Assembly (NCBI GenBank): GCA_903813345.2
Contig: CAIIXF020000002.1
Location: forward strand, 21,590,455-21,654,454
DNA from: Owenia fusiformis
Taxonomy: Eukaryota > Annelida > Polychaeta > Sabellida > Oweniidae
DNA: 64,000 bases
Direction of reading: 5' to 3'
Shown here one piece after another: positions 22,806 through 33,060 of this stretch. Within the stretch, counting starts at the first letter, position 1. Every line of letters begins with the position of its first letter. The position numbers were made by a program, and so were the translations under genes. The notes under the pieces were generated by a model. The model was not told the origin of the DNA. It searched no databases and was given only the letters and a program-made list of their open reading frames with translations.

Positions 22806-23026
22806 CTAAGGGCTGAAAAGTTCTACAGGTTTAATTACTGCAGCCTCTTGGTGATGTGTCAGCAAATGCCACTTGACTTTATTCTGATAAGTATATTCTT
22901 TGGGACATATAGGACACTTGAATCGCCTCTTCATGTGAGCTGCTTTTACATGACGAGTCTTGTTTCCCATTGACGCAAACACTTTCTTGCAGATTTCACA
23001 CTCGATTTGAATCCAACTGGGTATCA
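22806..23026 (-). CDS. Terminal cassette T4: two C2H2 fingers
   Basis: Acceptor TTTTCATTATTTTCAG, then TG ATA CCC, giving Val at the junction; 72 residues. Finger 1 CEICKKVFAS...TRHVKAAH, spacer MKRR, finger 2 CPICPKEYTY...WHLLTHH, then a short tail ending PVELFSP. Same two-finger type as T2, T5 and T7. The 3' UTR begins directly in the 20-bp minisatellite. Confidence 0.87.
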
Positions 23027-23931
23027 CTGAAAATAATGAAAACCTAATGAATTTACATATACATATAACAGAATGTTGTTCTTAAAGAATTCTCTGGTCT
23101 ATAGTTCTTCTATAATAGCCTATTCTATCCATGTTCTAATTTAAGGCTGTTTTTGGTAAAAATATCAAAATATCTTTTCCTATGATGTACTGCAGATTTT
23201 CTTTGGCAAATAATTTCTGAATTTTCACCAGGGTACAGCAGTTGGTCGCTCTTATACTGAAAGAGATTGGATACCATGATATCCATGGTAACGATGACTG
23301 AATTATGAATCTTAACTTTATAAAATGATATCTGCTATTCATACTCCTGCAATCTTAACAACTCAGATCTTTGAATCATTAAAATACATGCATATACAAG
23401 GTGTCCATAAAGTCTCTTTACACTTTACACAGATTTTTGTATTGAAATTGTGAAGAAACTTTATTAGACACCCTGTAGGCCTTATATCCATTCATTCCCA
23501 CTCTTCAGAGAATATTTCACAACCAACAGTTTTTCATATTAGTTAATAGAGCTAGGAAATATCAAAAATAAGACTCACTTTTTATAGGTTATTGCAAAAA
23601 AACACACTGAGAAAATATTAAGGTGAACTGATTCATAATTTATTGTAATACATTATATTTCATTGAAATCACTTCCATGTATTGCATGTTATATACATGT
23701 AATGTTGAAACCACTTTAAGTTCAATTTCCAAATATTCTTCTTCACGTAAGGTAATTAACCCTCACTGCTGGGTGAAACTACAGTGACACCTGTCCTAGT
23801 GAACACCTCTCTCTCTAGTGAACACCCCTTCTTACGACATACTCCACTGACTTCTGTATAAAACTGCCTCTTTGTAGTGAACAGTGAACACCTACCAACA
23901 GTGAACACATGTTTGCGGCTCAATAGGCCAA
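23027..23931 (-). other. Intron between T3 and T4
   Basis: No exon recognised. It has a TA-flanked MITE at 23397-23475 and a copy of the AGTGAACACCTC repeat family at 23787-23912. Confidence 0.45.
23397..23475. mobile_element. Very small TA-flanked MITE
   Basis: CAAGGTGTCCATAAAGT after TA and ACTTTATTAGACACCCTG before TA form inverted ends only 79 bp apart, in the same CAGGGTGTC terminal class as two other elements in the window. Confidence 0.65.
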
Positions 23932-24233
23932 TTATATGTAATCAGTCATCTTGCATGCAGTCCTTATATGTCGTGCCAGATTTGACGATCTATTAAACGT
24001 CTTAAAACATACTTTACACTTGAATGGCTTCTCTCCTGTATGAATACGCATATGATTTTTCAGAGTTCCTATCGCTGTGAATGTTTTCAAACATAAGTCA
24101 CATTGGAAACGTGATCTAGGTGAAACTACGAATTTATGAAGTCTACTAGAGAGAGATGTATCATTTGTGCTATTTTCGTTGATGTCCTCATTTTGTGTTA
24201 TTCCACCAGTGCCTGTTAGGTTTGAGTCATACT
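23932..24233 (-). CDS. Terminal cassette T3: two fingers, TGEKP linker
   Basis: Acceptor GCATTTGTGTACTTTCAG, then AG TAT GAC, giving Glu at the junction; 99 residues. A Thr/Asn/Ser-rich lead of about 40 residues precedes finger 1 ([17 protein letters not shown]...RIH), TGEKPF, and finger 2 ([17 protein letters not shown]...TAC), whose last ligand is Cys. The fingers are clearly related to T8 and T9 (shared CLKTFTA-x-GTL and the FN-x-SS helix start), making these three a subfamily that duplicated within the locus. Confidence 0.87.
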
Positions 24234-25807
24234 CTGAAAGTACACAAATGCAAGGTCCCATGAGTTTCTATAAACTGATATGTTAGGCATTTACGCTGTT
24301 TTTTAAAAGTGGCCAGTTCAAATCTGCCTTGAGTCCTTTCATCTGAAGGCACATGCTTGAGAGCTTGAAACACAATAGGGAAATTATCATTTGTGTACAG
24401 GGCATTTTTGCTTGTATGTCGCCATGTTTTCATGTTTTATCTCCTTAAAGACAATGCAGTGATGCAATTGCAGTATTAAATGCACAATTTTATGAACTTC
24501 ATGTAGTTTAAAAAATCCATGCTCAATCCAATAGTTTGGAATGTGTCTTGTATCTGCAGACTCCATGCAACTGCAACCTGAAACTTATAGCCAATGTTCC
24601 TTATCCACAAAACACTTCATCAAATGCTTTTCAGATTTTCAAACATTCATAACTTTTACATCTTCCAATTCCAAGTTGGTTATAACACAAGTTAAGAGCA
24701 ACTGAAACCTTGTGAATCAAGATGTTACTATTATACTCCCAAAATGCAATCTGATTTTCGACGCTGTTTTGGTGCCAAAATTCGGTATCGTTTCAGCACC
24801 AAATGGACTGACTAGTCCGGTGACAAATTTTGGTGTCGAAAGGTTTTGGTGCCTGAACAGTGCCAAAACGGTGGCGGAACAGCGCCTAATTTTTTCGATT
24901 CCGAATCGGCGCCTAATTATATTGGCTGTGTAAGTGATGCTGCACTGTCCACATACAAATGATACTTCATCAATAAATAAATTCTGCATATTTTCTTTAT
25001 ATTTTCAGCTTTCAACAATCCAACATGAAATGTGTTAATAATGTATTAGCAAACAAAGCTCATCAAGATTGGGAAATCTGTGTCAAATAATCCTGCTAAA
25101 AAATCTTTCATGAAATAATAACAAGTCATTTCCAAGGAATGTTTCTACCAGTAATTAACACAAAAAACAACGGCCCATGCTTTATTCTTAAACCAGGTTT
25201 CATCATCATTCCTCATATTGCCTGCATAAAAGTATCAGAGAAACCACTGATGTTTTGGCAAGCCAAATATATTAATGAACTGCATTATAAGTAAGACATT
25301 ATAAGTAAGATTACATCTGAACACAGCACTATAAGTAAAGAGAGGGTAGCAGGGATTTTGGATTGTGTCGACTGTTGAGCAACTTGTGTTGAGCGGCAGC
25401 TGACCAAGTTTTAATCTAGATAGTTAGGCTGCAAACATAACGGTGTAAACCAAACACAAAACATCTTACCTTGATGGCTTATTATTAGACAAACCTCAAC
25501 AGTTAGCAGTAAAATTGTTCAAAATGAGGACAGTGTTACGTGACAGATGTAACTTGATTATTACAGAGACCAGCCCAAACAGTTAATAGCAAGATCGAGG
25601 TCAAGATTATAACCAATATTGTCACACAACCTTCATGCCCATATCTTACTTCCCATCATAAAAGGAGGAGGGAAAGTATCGCAACAGATTTCGGACAGCC
25701 ATATGATTGATTTTGGATATTTTCTGAGGATTTGAACAGGTGCATATGTTCTTTCATCATTCTTGCCATTAACACAAATAAATCTATTGTTTTTAAAATT
25801 ACCTGTC
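24234..25807 (-). other. Intron between T2 and T3
   Basis: No exon recognised. It holds a complete copy of a GGTGCCAAAA-type repeat at 24738-24932. The remainder is unremarkable. Confidence 0.45.
24738..24932. repeat. Uninterrupted copy of the GGTGCC repeat (element B)
   Basis: About 195 bp rich in GGTGCC, GGCGCC and TTTCGA blocks, ending CTAATTATATTGGCTGTG. It aligns by eye to the two pieces at 28195-28251 and 28979-29117, where another transposon has inserted. It carries several internal palindromes but no clean terminal inverted repeat. Confidence 0.65.
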
Positions 25808-26013
25808 CTAATTATGTACTCTCTTTATGTGCCTGTCCCTGGAAGTCTTATAATCAAAAGCATGCCCACAAATAGAACAGGTAAACATTTTGTCGGTGTG
25901 TTTGGCTTGAAAGTGTCTATTTCGGCTGAAGTGACTGGAAAATGTTTTACGGCATACTGGACATACACTTTTTGCTTCTTCCATAGTTCCTGGTGTTATA
26001 TATCTCTCACCTA
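25808..26013 (-). CDS. Terminal cassette T2: two C2H2 fingers
   Basis: Read from the acceptor TTTTCTTCACTAAATGCAG; the exon begins TA GGT GAG, giving Val at the junction, and encodes 67 residues. Finger 1 CPVCRKTFSS...NRHFQAKH, spacer TDKM, finger 2 CSICGHAFDY...DRHIKRVH, then N and a TAG. It is the closest relative of T5 and T7 in form. It has no upstream ATG giving a long ORF; its only in-frame ATG upstream of the fingers encodes a short remainder, consistent with a spliced exon. Confidence 0.85.
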
Positions 26014-26580
26014 CTGCATTTAGTGAAGAAAAAATTGAAGTTAGTGTGTCGCCCTAAATCTTAAACAGTGTCATTCAAAATTATGTTAGCCGATGTTTTT
26101 TGATGAATCATTTTTACATGCACATCATTGTCTTTTATTCTACCTCTTGAATCCCAAGGTCATTAATTAAACGACAAAAAATCTTGTCACTAAGTCAAGA
26201 GGTTAATAATCAATAATAGAGTGTGACTTCAACATGACTGCATGTGCTATGTACAACCCTCTCCATCACAGCAGCTTTACATTGTTGGGTGGCTTACCAA
26301 GCCACACGTAAATTTCAAGCCCCTACACAGGTGGATGACGTAAGGTGCGTTATGGCTCACTTGACTATGTAAATATGTCAATCAGGCTTCACATAAATCA
26401 CTCTATCTTCATTAAAAAGAACAAAAACAAATACTTTTTGAGTCTAATAATGTAATTTATTTATTTATTTTCTGTTTTAAAGACAAAAAAGTCAGAAGCA
26501 ACTGATTATTGGCAAAAATCCAAGTCTGAACTTTATCAACATTTGAACAAGATACTTAAGTAATATTAAAAAGTTCAGAT
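26014..26580 (-). other. Spacer between T1 and T2
   Basis: 3' UTR of the T1 form and start of the intron to T2. Overlapping AATAAA signals on the minus strand (26471-26456) lie about 110 bases past the T1 stop. The 18-bp motif CACAGGTGGATGACGTAA (26336-26353) recurs inverted at 27721-27738. Confidence 0.45.
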
Positions 26581-26916
26581 TCATTTGCCACATCCAGATT
26601 TTTTATGTTTTTGGAGATTTGTACGCCACTTAAAATGCTGACCACAGTTTTTGCAGGTAATTCTGATGTCAAGATGTACAACATTGACATGATATGTTAG
26701 TTCTGATTTTCTTTTGAATTTGCTGCTACAATCATCATAGTGACAGGCGAATTTTGGTAAGACGTCTTTATTTTGCATTGTGCATAAATGTCTCTTCAAG
26801 ATTTGCTTGGATGAAGCTTTACGACCACATTTGTTGCAATGAAATTGTTTTACACCAATATGCCGCCGGGAATGCTGATCAACTTTCCACTTAGTGCTGT
26901 ACACCATGTCACATCC
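26581..26916 (-). CDS. Terminal cassette T1, second exon: completes finger 2 and adds three more
   Basis: Acceptor TTAGATTTTGTCTCCAG, phase 0. The exon opens GCDMVYSTKWK, which supplies the second Cys and the helix (QHSRRH) of a finger whose first Cys is in the previous exon. Then come CNKCGRKA...KRHLC (second His missing, probably degenerate), CHYDDCSSKF...YHVNVVH (C-x4-C type) and CKNCGQHF...KHKKSGC (C2HC), and a stop; 111 residues. It must follow the exon at 27160-27036, since the split finger is complete only when joined. Confidence 0.85.
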   Translation of the reverse strand, partial: GCDMVYSTKWKVDQHSRRHIGVKQFHCNKCGRKASSKQILKRHLCTMQNKDVLPKFACHYDDCSSKFKRKSELTYHVNVVHLDIRITCKNCGQHFKWRTNLQKHKKSGCGK

Positions 26917-27035
26917 CTGGAGACAAAATCTAATTTTTAGATATTGTTATTTCATGAAACGAGAAATAAATCCATGTTGACAATTTGTTAATGAACATAA
27001 AACATTGAAATGTTATAATGTTACAGATGTTTTAC

Positions 27036-27160
27036 CTGATATTTGCACGGATGTTTTCCTTGTTTATGAATAGAGGCCATATGGGTCAATAGTGCAGTCT
27101 TTGTCTTATATTGCTTTCCGCAATCACTGCATAAGATAACTTTAATATAAGGACCCTGAC
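27036..27160 (-). CDS. Terminal cassette T1, first exon: finger 1 and half of finger 2
   Basis: Acceptor CATTTTATTTTAATTACAG, then GT CAG GGT, giving Gly at the shared junction. 41 codons encode finger 1 (CSDCGKQYKT...THMASIH) and KQGKHPCKYQ, the start of a C-x4-C finger. The exon ends CAG|GTAAAAC in phase 0 and joins the exon at 26916. This is the cassette nearest the shared exons and the only one split in two. Confidence 0.85.
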
Positions 27161-28194
27161 CTGTAATTAAAATAAAATGAATCTCACTGGATGGTTGCAC
27201 AACACGCGTGTACATTTTCTGATTGTAGTCTCTCTTTGGTCAATTAACAGTTGTCCGTTTTATTGACTCATACCATACTTATGATAAAGAATTCATTTGA
27301 ATGAGATTTCAAAAAATATTAACATACTATGATTTAGGCTTCTACAATTATTATTTTCATCTTTTTTTAGTTTATGTTTTATTTTCACATTTTAGATGAT
27401 AAAAACAATGTTTCAGATTAAAGCGTTATTTCAAACTTTCCTTGTCTGACTTCCAGAATGCAGTATTTGTTGACATTTTTACATTACTATAAACTTCATA
27501 AGGAGTATAAGTTGACCTTCCATATTGTTTTTAACTGGATGTTGTATATGGAGATTCAGCCTTCAGATTCAGCATGAATAAATTGCTGGTGCTTGATTGA
27601 AATGGTATCTATAAGACTATGTGAACTAATAAAAAAAATTGATTGCTATTTACATTGAAGTTATAATGCAAAATAATATAATGCAAAGCCCTCTCTCATT
27701 ACGCAGTTTAAAACTAGTCATTACGTCATCCACCTGTGATCTAGGGTAAATTAAAAATGGTTTTTATGATTACTTTATTTTAATTTTCAAAATTATGTTA
27801 CAAATGACAGGACTAGTAGGCTGAATTCAGTATTATTGGCCATGTTCATATAGAGTATAAATAAAAGCAACAAAATTGCCTATCTATATGTAAGGCAGAA
27901 ATGTGAAATCATATCAATGTTTAAAATACATTCACAAAAAAATGATGTTAAATACTGCTTCAAAACTAAAGCATTGCACATTAAGCTAAATTAATATCAA
28001 ACCATACAATAAAATACTTTGCTTTTGCGCTATAGAGCATCCTGTAAAGAAAAAGTTAATTTCTGACATATTCTTGAGTCACCCTCCATACTTTTTCTTA
28101 AATCCTTCAACAGAGAAAATTCTAGGTAAGTACTTGGTCAATTGCTACTCAGCATGATTACTAATAATAGAAACAATTTTGACAAAAATTGATC

Positions 28195-29117
28195 AAAATT
28201 CCCTGCTACACCCCCAAACTGCAAACTGATTTTCAACACTGTTTCGGTGCCAAAGGAGCACGTGGGTTATCGCAAACAATTTCAGAAGGTTATATCTTGG
28301 ATTATGACTATTTTCTGACAATGAAGACAAGTTTATCTTTTAGATCAATTCATTATCTCAAAGAAAATTATGCACAGTAATAATAAATTCAAACAAACTC
28401 GGAGATATTTAACTAGCAATTAACCCATCAACACACTTTTTGACCCCATTTTGAAGATGTTGACCCCATTTTCACCAAAAATGCAATCAGTTTTTACAAT
28501 GTTTAATGCATTACTATTCTTTATTTTGATGTATCAAATAGTTCTTGAAAGAAAAACTTAATTGCATTAAGATAAGTGTTCCCCATGTTATTTCTCCATT
28601 GAAAAATATCATGCTATCCATTGGTTTCAGTTCATTTTGGTCATCCAAATTGAATATCTTTAAAGTCCCTGGAGCAATCAAATTTTCCTTTTAGGAAATC
28701 GAACATGTCTCAAAGCACATTCTAATTATGCATTCAACAATATAATAATAGGTTGCATTTTTGGTGAAAATTAGGTCAACATTTTTGAAAAAGTATGTTG
28801 ATTGGTCCATTGCCCCTTCAATATCACTTAGGTCTGATTAACTAAATTATCATTATATATACTTTTCTTGAAGATAATGAATGGATCTAAAAGATACACC
28901 CATGTTCATGATCAAAAAATATTCATAATTCAAGTTAGAATCGTTTGAAATTGTTTGCGATAACCTACGTGCTCCTTTCAGTGCAGTTTCGGCACCGAAT
29001 GGACTGACTAGTCTGGTGCCAAATTTTGGCGTTGAAAGGTTTTGGTGCCAGAACAGTGCCGAATCAGCGCCAATTTTTTTCGATGCCGAATGGGCGCCGA
29101 GTTATATTGGCTGTGTT
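28195..29117. mobile_element. Element B copy split by a 727-bp MITE (nested insertion)
   Basis: The outer repeat (28195-28251 and 28979-29117) matches the intact copy at 24738-24932. The inner element, 28252-28978, has 33-bp inverted ends AAAGGAGCACGTAGGTTATC... / ...GATAACCTACGTGCTCCTTT. It has no transposase. A second copy of the inner element is at 43727-44426. Confidence 0.8.
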
Positions 29118-29289
29118 AGTGCCAAGATTTGACTGTAGCCATGAACTTACATTCGTAACTTTCCAACTTTGGGTTAAGACTAACATCCCACATTGTGTGT
29201 TGAACTATCACTGTTGGGTTGAGTATACCAAGTAGCCTATAGCTCTATGTAAGCTCTTGGTCAGTTCGACTAAATACAAGCTCAACACT

Positions 29290-29486
29290 CAGACCCATAG
29301 CCAGGATTTGCCAAGGGGGGTTCACTTTTTGAAAATTTCACTTTCACAATTTTGGTCCAAAAATGGCCAAAATCACTTAAATGTGCTTAGAATGATGAAA
29401 AACTACAAGGTTTTGAAAGAATTTTTGGCCAGAGGGGGGGGGGTTCGCTCGAACCCATCGAACCCCCTTGGCTACGGGCCTGACAC
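29290..29486. mobile_element. hAT-type MITE with exact 8-bp target duplication
   Basis: The ends CAGACCCATAGCCAGG and CCTTGGCTACGGGCCTG are inverse to each other, and TCAACACT occurs directly on both sides (29282-29289 and 29487-29494). An 8-bp duplication and a CAGGCCCGTAGCC-like terminus are typical of hAT elements. Confidence 0.7.
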
Positions 29487-29706
29487 TCAACACTTTACTC
29501 CTTGCAAGCCTTTATATACTACTATTACAACATCTTATAGTATCTCATCTGATCAATGCCTCTTGGAGCGAACAGCATCAGTTTAGATTTGAACTTTCAT
29601 TGGAGACTATTAAGATTTACTGAAGCATAACTGTAAATAATCAGTCATATTTAGAGGGTACTTGTAGCGTGACCTAGATCATATTTCACCTTTACCTAGA
29701 TCTATA

Positions 29707-29838
29707 AGGTATTTACATGCAAAATGTCACCACCTGACATTTGTTACAGATGCCCAATGCTGAGTGTCAAATGTGTAACACCATCCACTAGAAGTTGGAG
29801 ACTTATAACAATATGTCACCATTTGTGGTGGCGACATA
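29707..29838. repeat. Copy of the ATGCAAAATGTCACCACC repeat family
   Basis: Near-complete copy, from TTACATGCAAAATGTCACC to the terminal hairpin ATGTCACCATTTGTGGTGG. Confidence 0.7.
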
Positions 29839-30195
29839 ATAATGAAAATCTTCCCAATTAATCATAGGACCCCCAATCTACTTAACCTAGGTTTGTAGGA
29901 GGGAACTTAAAGCTAGAAACCTGCACAAAGTATGTGTAAGTTAATAAAACATGGGTATGTCATAGTGTATCAAATGCATCTGAAATACAATGAAATCTTA
30001 TCCAATTTTGTTAGTTCTTCATGTAAACTAGACATTCTGTTAGGTCTGGCCTATAAGCACTTCAAAACGTTGCAATCCAGTCATAAGAATGAGAATAATC
30101 TTTTTTTACAGTGAAAGTTATCGCATAATTTAATGCCGACTCCATCATAAACATAAACGATATGCAAATTTTACAACAATTATAACATGCTTGTG

Positions 30196-30363
30196 ACAAT
30201 TTAGTTTTCCTTGTTTACAACGGCCCTATCAGGAGCTTGAATATAGACAAAATACCTCAAACTCTCTTGATACAGTTTATAACATGCTTGTTTTCCTTGT
30301 TTACAAACAGCCCTATCAGGAGCTTGAATAAAAACAAAATACCCCAAACTCTCTTGATACAGT
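30196..30363. repeat. Two-copy tandem duplication of about 90 bp
   Basis: TTTTCCTTGTTTACAA, GCCCTATCAGGAGCTTGAAT and CAAACTCTCTTGATACAGTT occur twice in the same order, showing a recent local duplication in the intron. Confidence 0.8.
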
Positions 30364-31646
30364 TAAATGACATCTTAACTATCACAGTGAATCATTGCTA
30401 GGGTGACCAAAGTGATGAAAGTAGTTTAGGTACATTTTCCAATACGGCAGAAAGAGATACACTTCAACATATGGCTTGTAAAGTAAGTACATGTGTACCA
30501 AAACAAAAAGGTAGACTGTCATATAACATACCATTCTGCCATATTGAAAAAGCTACCTACCATGATAATAATATTTGCACATTTATATTAAAGGCCTATA
30601 GTATCTCGTTGTTAATACAAAACGTAGATATTGATAATGTGAAAAAACTTACTTTTAGTGCTAAAATATTTACTACGAATTTTGTGCAGTATGCAAGTCA
30701 GATAAAAAAAATGTAAAAATCCTGATTGAATAATTTCAAAAGCTGACATATTTTAGATAAATATGGCCAAAAGGTGTCTTAAATTACAAATTTCCACTTG
30801 TATTGAAAGTTTGTAGTTTTATTTTGAGGAGTTCACCAAAAATTGAATGCTTCACATTTCATCTGACTTACAATCCATGCCCCAGCTTCACATTGATGTT
30901 GATGTGTGAGTTAAGAGAATAAAAGTTCATAAATAAGACCATGTTCCAAAATTTTTGACATGAAAGTTGAAGTGAAAAACAATTGTGGAAGTCTATTTTT
31001 CCATTCCCTATTAGTCTACATGTTTCTTTTTTTTATTTATGATGCTTGTTGGTGAAGGAAAGTCAGGCATAAGCATATTCAAGGAGGTAGGGATCTTACT
31101 GCTTTTCAAAAATAGACCCAATTTATCTTGGTTTTCTTGGGAGTTTTATAATATGTAAATTTACACAACCCACTTGACCCCATATGTAACCCACACAATA
31201 TGTCAGTGTTGGAAGGAAAGATGTCAGGAACAGACAAAATATTCCATTTTTATTCCAGAATGTTGATTTCTCCAAAAGTCTTTGTGTTACATGGACTCAA
31301 CATGAAAGGTCCTTCCAAAGTTTAATGTTAAAATAAACATTAAACAGGATTGGGAAACTTTGTTCGATCCTCCTGAATGAAGTGATCTCCCTCGAAATGT
31401 AAAATTATAAATATATTTTTATATGTATTTGTGGACCTGACATTCTGAACTTTTCTGACCCATTCAAGATTCTTAAGTTCCATAACAATTGAGACCTCAA
31501 GTTGAAATCGCCAGTAGAGCAATATCAAGTTATTTTTTCAACCATGCAATTAAAAACTGAGGAATATATTTAAGGTGCATCAAAAAATTGTATGGGATGA
31601 CAAGTGTAGCTGGTGCATGGATTATATAGAAGAAAATTGAACCAAC

Positions 31647-31934
31647 CTGAATTTGGGTCCGTTCCTTGCATTTGTTGTTGCGTATTACCATTCTGCTCTG
31701 CAGTATTATCTAGGCTATCTAATGTATTATCCTGCATCCAATCTCCAGTGTTCATATCTCCATCGTTTATATCATCATCCTCATCATTTACTTCTATTGT
31801 TATAGGTTCCTCTTTGATTTCAATTTTTGCTTGTTTATCAGGAGGATCATCATTTGAGAATGTTTCAGATTCAACTTTTCTTTTATTGTCAGGATTTTTA
31901 GAAGTTAGAGAGGTTTGTTGTTCTTCCTGTTCAG
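31647..31934 (-). CDS. Shared exon 3: acidic linker with NLS-like and SUMO-type motifs
   Basis: Acceptor TTTTGTATTTTTCAG, starts CT GAA CAG, ends TCAG|GTTGGT with one G of a split codon. 288 nt, phase 1 at both ends, so it can be included or skipped without changing frame. The 95 full codons are Glu/Gln/Asp/Asn-rich, with NKRKVE (NLS-like), KIEIKEEP (a psi-K-x-E SUMO acceptor motif) and an acidic run NDEDDDIND. Such linkers are usual between the N-terminal domain and the fingers of transcription factors. This exon's donor is the one that every terminal cassette matches in phase. Confidence 0.82.
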
Positions 31935-32097
31935 CTGAAAAATACAAAAAAAATTCAGTAAAAATGCATAGTTAATATTGAATTTGAAACTGCGCAATTA
32001 AAAATTGCAACTGGATTTTCAATCAAGTATAGACAAGTAAATGACAATAACCATAGTAATGTCTTCATTACCATTTTTGGGCAAGCCAACCAATTTA

Positions 32098-32250
32098 ACA
32101 AGATATTCACTTGCAAAATATCACCAAAATGCCATTTGTTACAGACGCTGAACATGGATCGCCAAATGACAACCACCAACCACTGAACACCATCCACAAA
32201 GAAGTTGGACCTATAATAATATGTCACCACTTAGGGTGGTGACATAAACA
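32098..32250. repeat. Copy of the ATGTCACCAC repeat family inside the intron between shared exons
   Basis: The body CATTTGTTACAGACGCTGAAC and the terminal hairpin ATGTCACCACTTAGGGTGGTGACAT identify it. Confidence 0.65.
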
Positions 32251-32335
32251 CTTTGAATTATACATTACACTGATTATGCAAATATGCAGTCATGAAAAAT
32301 AAAACAAAACATTTCTGATATGTCTTTATACTCAC

Positions 32336-32941
32336 ATCTGCTGCATTGGGAATCTTCAGGGCCTTGAGCGCTGGTTTCAGCAAGGCCTACAGGTGTCATT
32401 TGAGTAGCTACTGGAATAGTTTCACCTGGAGTAGACAAATTTTCTTGTGTTGGGTCATGAGTTGCAAATTCTACTTCTGGTTGCTCATGAGTAGCAGCAG
32501 TATGTGTTATATGTGTCCGTCTGTTCCTTGGAGAACCGGTGTTTGTATTTCTCACATAAGTCCTTGATTTATCTGGAATGGCAGTTGCGTAGCTCATACG
32601 TTGGTCCCCCTGTGGATAACTCACTTGAGGTAAAGTATATCCAGTTGTAAATGGATGTGGGTTAGGATTTGTGTTATATGTCTCGTCCCATGATTTAACA
32701 GGTGGGTCAGGCTTTGTTTGTGGCTTTAAAATAGTCCGATGCATTTTAACAACAATGTCAGGCTGTGCTTCACCCGGAGACACACATATTATTCCATCTA
32801 TTTCCAACGATTTGGTGAATGTGATATTATGTGTACAAAGTTTCAAGATGGCATCTTGGATCATATTAGTGAGGGAGGTGTCTGTTGTCGAACCCATATT
32901 TGATGTTGAAACAGCTATAAGAGTATCTTTGAGTTTAAATC
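32336..32941 (-). CDS. Shared exon 2: N-terminal domain and disordered region, contains the start codon
   Basis: Acceptor CCATTTATTTTTTTCAG at 32941; donor CAGAT|GTGAGT at 32336; 606 nt, phase 1 at both ends. The probable start is the ATG at 32897 (A at -3, G at +4), giving 187 codons here. Residues 1-60 look folded: a helix (LTNMIQDAILKLCTHN) then strands (LEIDGIICVS, DIVVKMHRTI). The rest is Pro/Thr/Gln-rich and likely disordered. I do not recognise the N-terminal domain; it is not a BTB/POZ domain. The frame is open upstream of the ATG to the acceptor, but the preceding exon offers no in-frame ATG, so the first exon appears non-coding. Confidence 0.8.
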
Positions 32942-33060
32942 CTGAAAAAAATAAATGGAAAGGATTTATTTAATAAATAAATCTCACTTTATGAGTTTAT
33001 GACCCTCGTACTGACCTTTATTTTTTCCATTTGTTAGACATTGATTGATCAATATTTACC

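Larger units (their letters stand above)
27161..31646 (-). other. Intron between the shared exons and the first terminal cassette
   Basis: About 4.5 kb. No further cassette recognised. It contains nested transposon insertions (28195-29117), a hAT-type MITE (29290-29486), a repeat-family copy (29707-29838) and a tandem duplication (30196-30363). The inverted partner of the 18-bp TGACGTAA motif lies at 27721-27738. Confidence 0.5.
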
